From: an uncultured Veillonella sp.
GTDB taxonomy: Bacteria; Bacillota; Negativicutes; Veillonellales; Veillonellaceae
Reading direction: 5' to 3'
DNA: 7,337 nt
Assembly: GCA_915066865.1 (NCBI GenBank)
Contig: CAJZEE010000092.1
Coordinates: forward strand, 1 to 7,337
The notes beneath the pieces were generated by a model that was not told the DNA's origin, did no database searches, and worked only from the letters and a program-made list of their open reading frames with translations. The position numbers were made by a program, and so were the translations under genes. This document shows positions 5,568-7,337 of this stretch, one piece after another; positions within the stretch are counted from its first letter, which is position 1, and each line of letters begins with the position of its first letter.

Positions 5568-6767
5568 ATGAGAATTAATTTTTCTCCTCCAGATATTACA
5601 GAGTTAGAAATCAATGAAGTCGTTGAAGCCTTAAAAAGTGGGTGGATTACGACGGGTCCTCGTACTAAAGAATTAGAAAAAAAGATAGCTCATCAGTTAG
5701 GTACACCTAAATCCGTTTGTTTAAACTCTGCTACGGCAGCGCTTGAAATGTCTCTTCGCGTATTGGGTATTGGACCTGGAGACGAAGTCATAACTAGTGC
5801 TTATTCTTATACAGCTAGTGCGAGTCCTGTAGTTCATGTAGGTGCTACCTTAGTACTCGTTGATACACAGAAAGATGCTTATGAAATGGATTACGATGCA
5901 GTCGCTCGCGCTATTACACCAAAAACAAAAGCAATTATCCCTGTTGATGTTGCAGGTGTACCTTGCGATTATGATCGACTACGCTCCATTGTGGATGAAA
6001 AAAAATCTCTCTTTATACCTGCTAATGATATTCAAAAAGCATTAGGTCATATCCCTATTGTGGCTGATTGTGCTCATTCCTTTGGTGCATCTTATAAAGG
6101 AGTATCAACAGGTAATGTTGCAGACTTTAGTAGTTTTTCCTTCCATGCAGTAAAAAATTTTACTACTGCTGAAGGCGGCTGTGCTACATGGCGTCATATA
6201 GATGGTATTGATGATGAAACTATTTACAAGCAATTCCAATTGCTATCTTTGCATGGTCAAGATAAGGATGCTCTTGCAAAAACAAAAGCAGGTGCTTGGG
6301 AATATGATATTAAAGGTACCTATTATAAATGTAATATGACGGATATCATGGCGGCTATTGGGCTAGCTCAATTTGAAAGATACCCAAAACTTTTGGCACG
6401 TCGTAAAGAACTTATCGAAGCTTATGATACAGCATTTAAGGATTTACCTGTTACATTGTTGAACCATTATACAGATGAGCATGAGAGTAGTGGTCACTTG
6501 TATTTAGTCCGTTTAGATGGCCGTGATGCGGAATATCGCAATAAGGTTATAGAAGCTATGGCTGAGGCTGGCATTGCAACGAATGTTCACTATAAGCCAA
6601 TTCCAATGCATACGGCTTACAAAAACTTAGGCTTTACAATCGATGACTATCCAAATGCTTATGACCAATTTAAGAATGAAATTACATTGCCACTTCATAC
6701 GCTCCTTACAGATGAAGAAGTGCAATATATCATTGAACAGTTTAAAAGGATTATTACCGAATGCTAG
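5568..6767 (+). CDS. PLP-dependent sugar aminotransferase, DegT/DnrJ/EryC1/StrS family
   Basis: This 399-residue cytoplasmic enzyme is predicted to transfer an amino group, usually from glutamate, to the 4-keto group of a nucleotide sugar. N-terminal features typical of the family include PPDITELEINEVVEALKSGW (7-26), the glycine turn TTGPRTKELE (28-37) and NSATAAL (53-59), which contacts the cofactor phosphate. The Asp that pairs with the pyridine nitrogen is D167 in VADCAHSFGA. The Schiff-base lysine is K196 in SFSFHAVKNFTTAEGG (189-204). The C-terminal half has YKCNMTDIMAAIGLAQ (253-268) and NVHYKPIPMH (339-348). Length is normal. With the dehydratase of this cluster the likely product is a UDP-4-amino-4,6-dideoxy-HexNAc, as made by PglE in the bacillosamine pathway. 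That substrate is inferred from context; other sugar products are possible. It overlaps the next gene by 7 bases. A 77-base gap separates it from the kinase-like gene. Confidence 0.93.
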   Translation: MRINFSPPDITELEINEVVEALKSGWITTGPRTKELEKKIAHQLGTPKSVCLNSATAALEMSLRVLGIGPGDEVITSAYSYTASASPVVHVGATLVLVDTQKDAYEMDYDAVARAITPKTKAIIPVDVAGVPCDYDRLRSIVDEKKSLFIPANDIQKALGHIPIVADCAHSFGASYKGVSTGNVADFSSFSFHAVKNFTTAEGGCATWRHIDGIDDETIYKQFQLLSLHGQDKDALAKTKAGAWEYDIKGTYYKCNMTDIMAAIGLAQFERYPKLLARRKELIEAYDTAFKDLPVTLLNHYTDEHESSGHLYLVRLDGRDAEYRNKVIEAMAEAGIATNVHYKPIPMHTAYKNLGFTIDDYPNAYDQFKNEITLPLHTLLTDEEVQYIIEQFKRIITEC

Positions 6768-7324
6768 TAAAGAACTTTCATGACCTACCACAAGAGCTAC
6801 AGTGTGAAGCGGTTCGTCCCTATTTTGAAATATTAAATCAAAGACGTACAAGCCTTCTTTGTAAAAGCATTTTTGACCGCGTAATGGCAGCGGGACTGCT
6901 TATTACATTAAGTCCTGTATTTTTGATACTAGCCATCATGATTAAACGAGATAGTGCGGGAGAGGTTTTTTTCCGTCAAACTCGAGTGACACAGTACGGT
7001 CGTACCTTTGGCATCTACAAGTTCCGTACTATGGTAAAAAATGCAGAATCTTTAGGAGCACAAGTGACGTCGCAAAATGATATGCGTGTCACTAAGGTCG
7101 GAAATATGCTTCGCAGCTGTCGCCTCGATGAATTGCCTCAGCTTATCAATATCCTTTTAGGGGATATGAGTTTTGTTGGCACAAGACCTGAGGTTCCACG
7201 TTACGTGTCTGCTTATACAGATGAAATGAAAGCTACCTTATTATTACCAGCTGGGGTTACCAGTATTGCCAGTATTACTTATAAGGATGAAGATCAACTT
7301 TTACAAAATGCTCAAAATGTTGAT
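6761..7324 (+). CDS. Polyprenyl-phosphate phosphoglycosyl transferase (PglC/WcaJ-like sugar transferase), 3' truncated
   Basis: This gene is predicted to start polysaccharide repeat-unit synthesis by moving a sugar phosphate from a UDP-sugar to undecaprenyl phosphate at the inner membrane. The 188 visible residues begin with a 34-residue extension. The monotopic family core follows: KSIFDRV (35-41), a hydrophobic re-entrant helix with the Ser-Pro break (S51-P52), KRDSAGEVFFRQTRV (62-76), IYKFRTM (85-91), the catalytic Asp-Glu dyad in RLDELPQLIN (D123-E124) and DMSFVGTRPE (135-144). It has one re-entrant helix and no four-helix N-terminal domain, so it resembles PglC in size more than WcaJ. 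After this, PAGVTSIASITYKDED (163-178) replaces the more usual PGITGWAQ motif. The ATG at 6761 overlaps the aminotransferase stop (7-base overlap), with AAAAGGA ending 10 bases upstream. The reading frame is still open when adapter sequence begins at 7325, so the C-terminus is missing. Confidence 0.92.
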
Positions 7325-7337
7325 AGATCGGAAGAGC
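7325..7337 (+). other. Illumina adapter contamination (right end)
   Basis: AGATCGGAAGAGC is the 13-base core at the start of the Illumina 3' adapter, an exact match. It interrupts an open reading frame. If translated it would add spurious residues to the sugar transferase. Confidence 0.97.

Noticed and set aside
5860..6045. Second + strand frame of 61 codons inside the aminotransferase
   Set aside because: Out of frame with a full-length, motif-complete enzyme, and low-complexity in composition.
1..7337. CRISPR array, tRNA/rRNA genes, insertion sequences or defence genes
   Set aside because: No regularly spaced repeats, RNA-gene motifs, transposase or terminal inverted repeats of an insertion sequence were seen.

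Overview
The window is a contig fragment from a low-GC bacterium. It carries one truncated transport gene and then the start of a capsule/exopolysaccharide operon, all on the + strand. A Wza-type polysaccharide export protein is an outer-membrane component, so the cell should be diderm. Codon usage, strong AGAGG/AAGGGGG ribosome binding sites, TTG and GTG starts and AT-rich spacers are instead Firmicutes-like. Together they point to the Negativicutes, most likely Veillonella. That is recognition by style and gene content, not a database match.

Layout: bases 1-30 and 7325-7337 are Illumina adapter sequence, not genome. Bases 31-265 are the last 77 codons of a LivF-type branched-chain amino acid ABC ATPase, followed by a strong intrinsic terminator (304-349). 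An AT-rich gap (350-673) with weak promoter candidates precedes the operon: a small SLBB-type export protein (674-1417), a membrane-bound nucleoside-diphosphate-sugar 4,6-dehydratase of the PglF/WbpM/CapD type (1455-3281), a large chain-length/co-polymerase protein (3432-4877), a BY-kinase-like protein (4879-5490), a PLP-dependent DegT-family sugar aminotransferase (5568-6767), and the 5' part of a PglC/WcaJ-like phosphoglycosyl transferase (6761-7324, cut by the contig end).

How the genes could work together (inference): the dehydratase and aminotransferase would turn UDP-GlcNAc into a UDP-4-amino-2,4,6-trideoxy sugar. The transferase would load an initiating sugar phosphate onto undecaprenyl phosphate. 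The co-polymerase, its kinase-like partner and the export protein would control chain length and carry the polymer to the outer membrane.

The most notable observation is the kinase-like protein. Its Walker A lysine is threonine, the second aspartate of Walker A' is asparagine, and it has no C-terminal tyrosine cluster. Yet the frame is intact, and the oligomerisation motif and Walker B are preserved. It looks like a maintained pseudokinase paired with a large Wzc-like periplasmic partner. No radically new system was seen; the rest fits a known type of polysaccharide locus.
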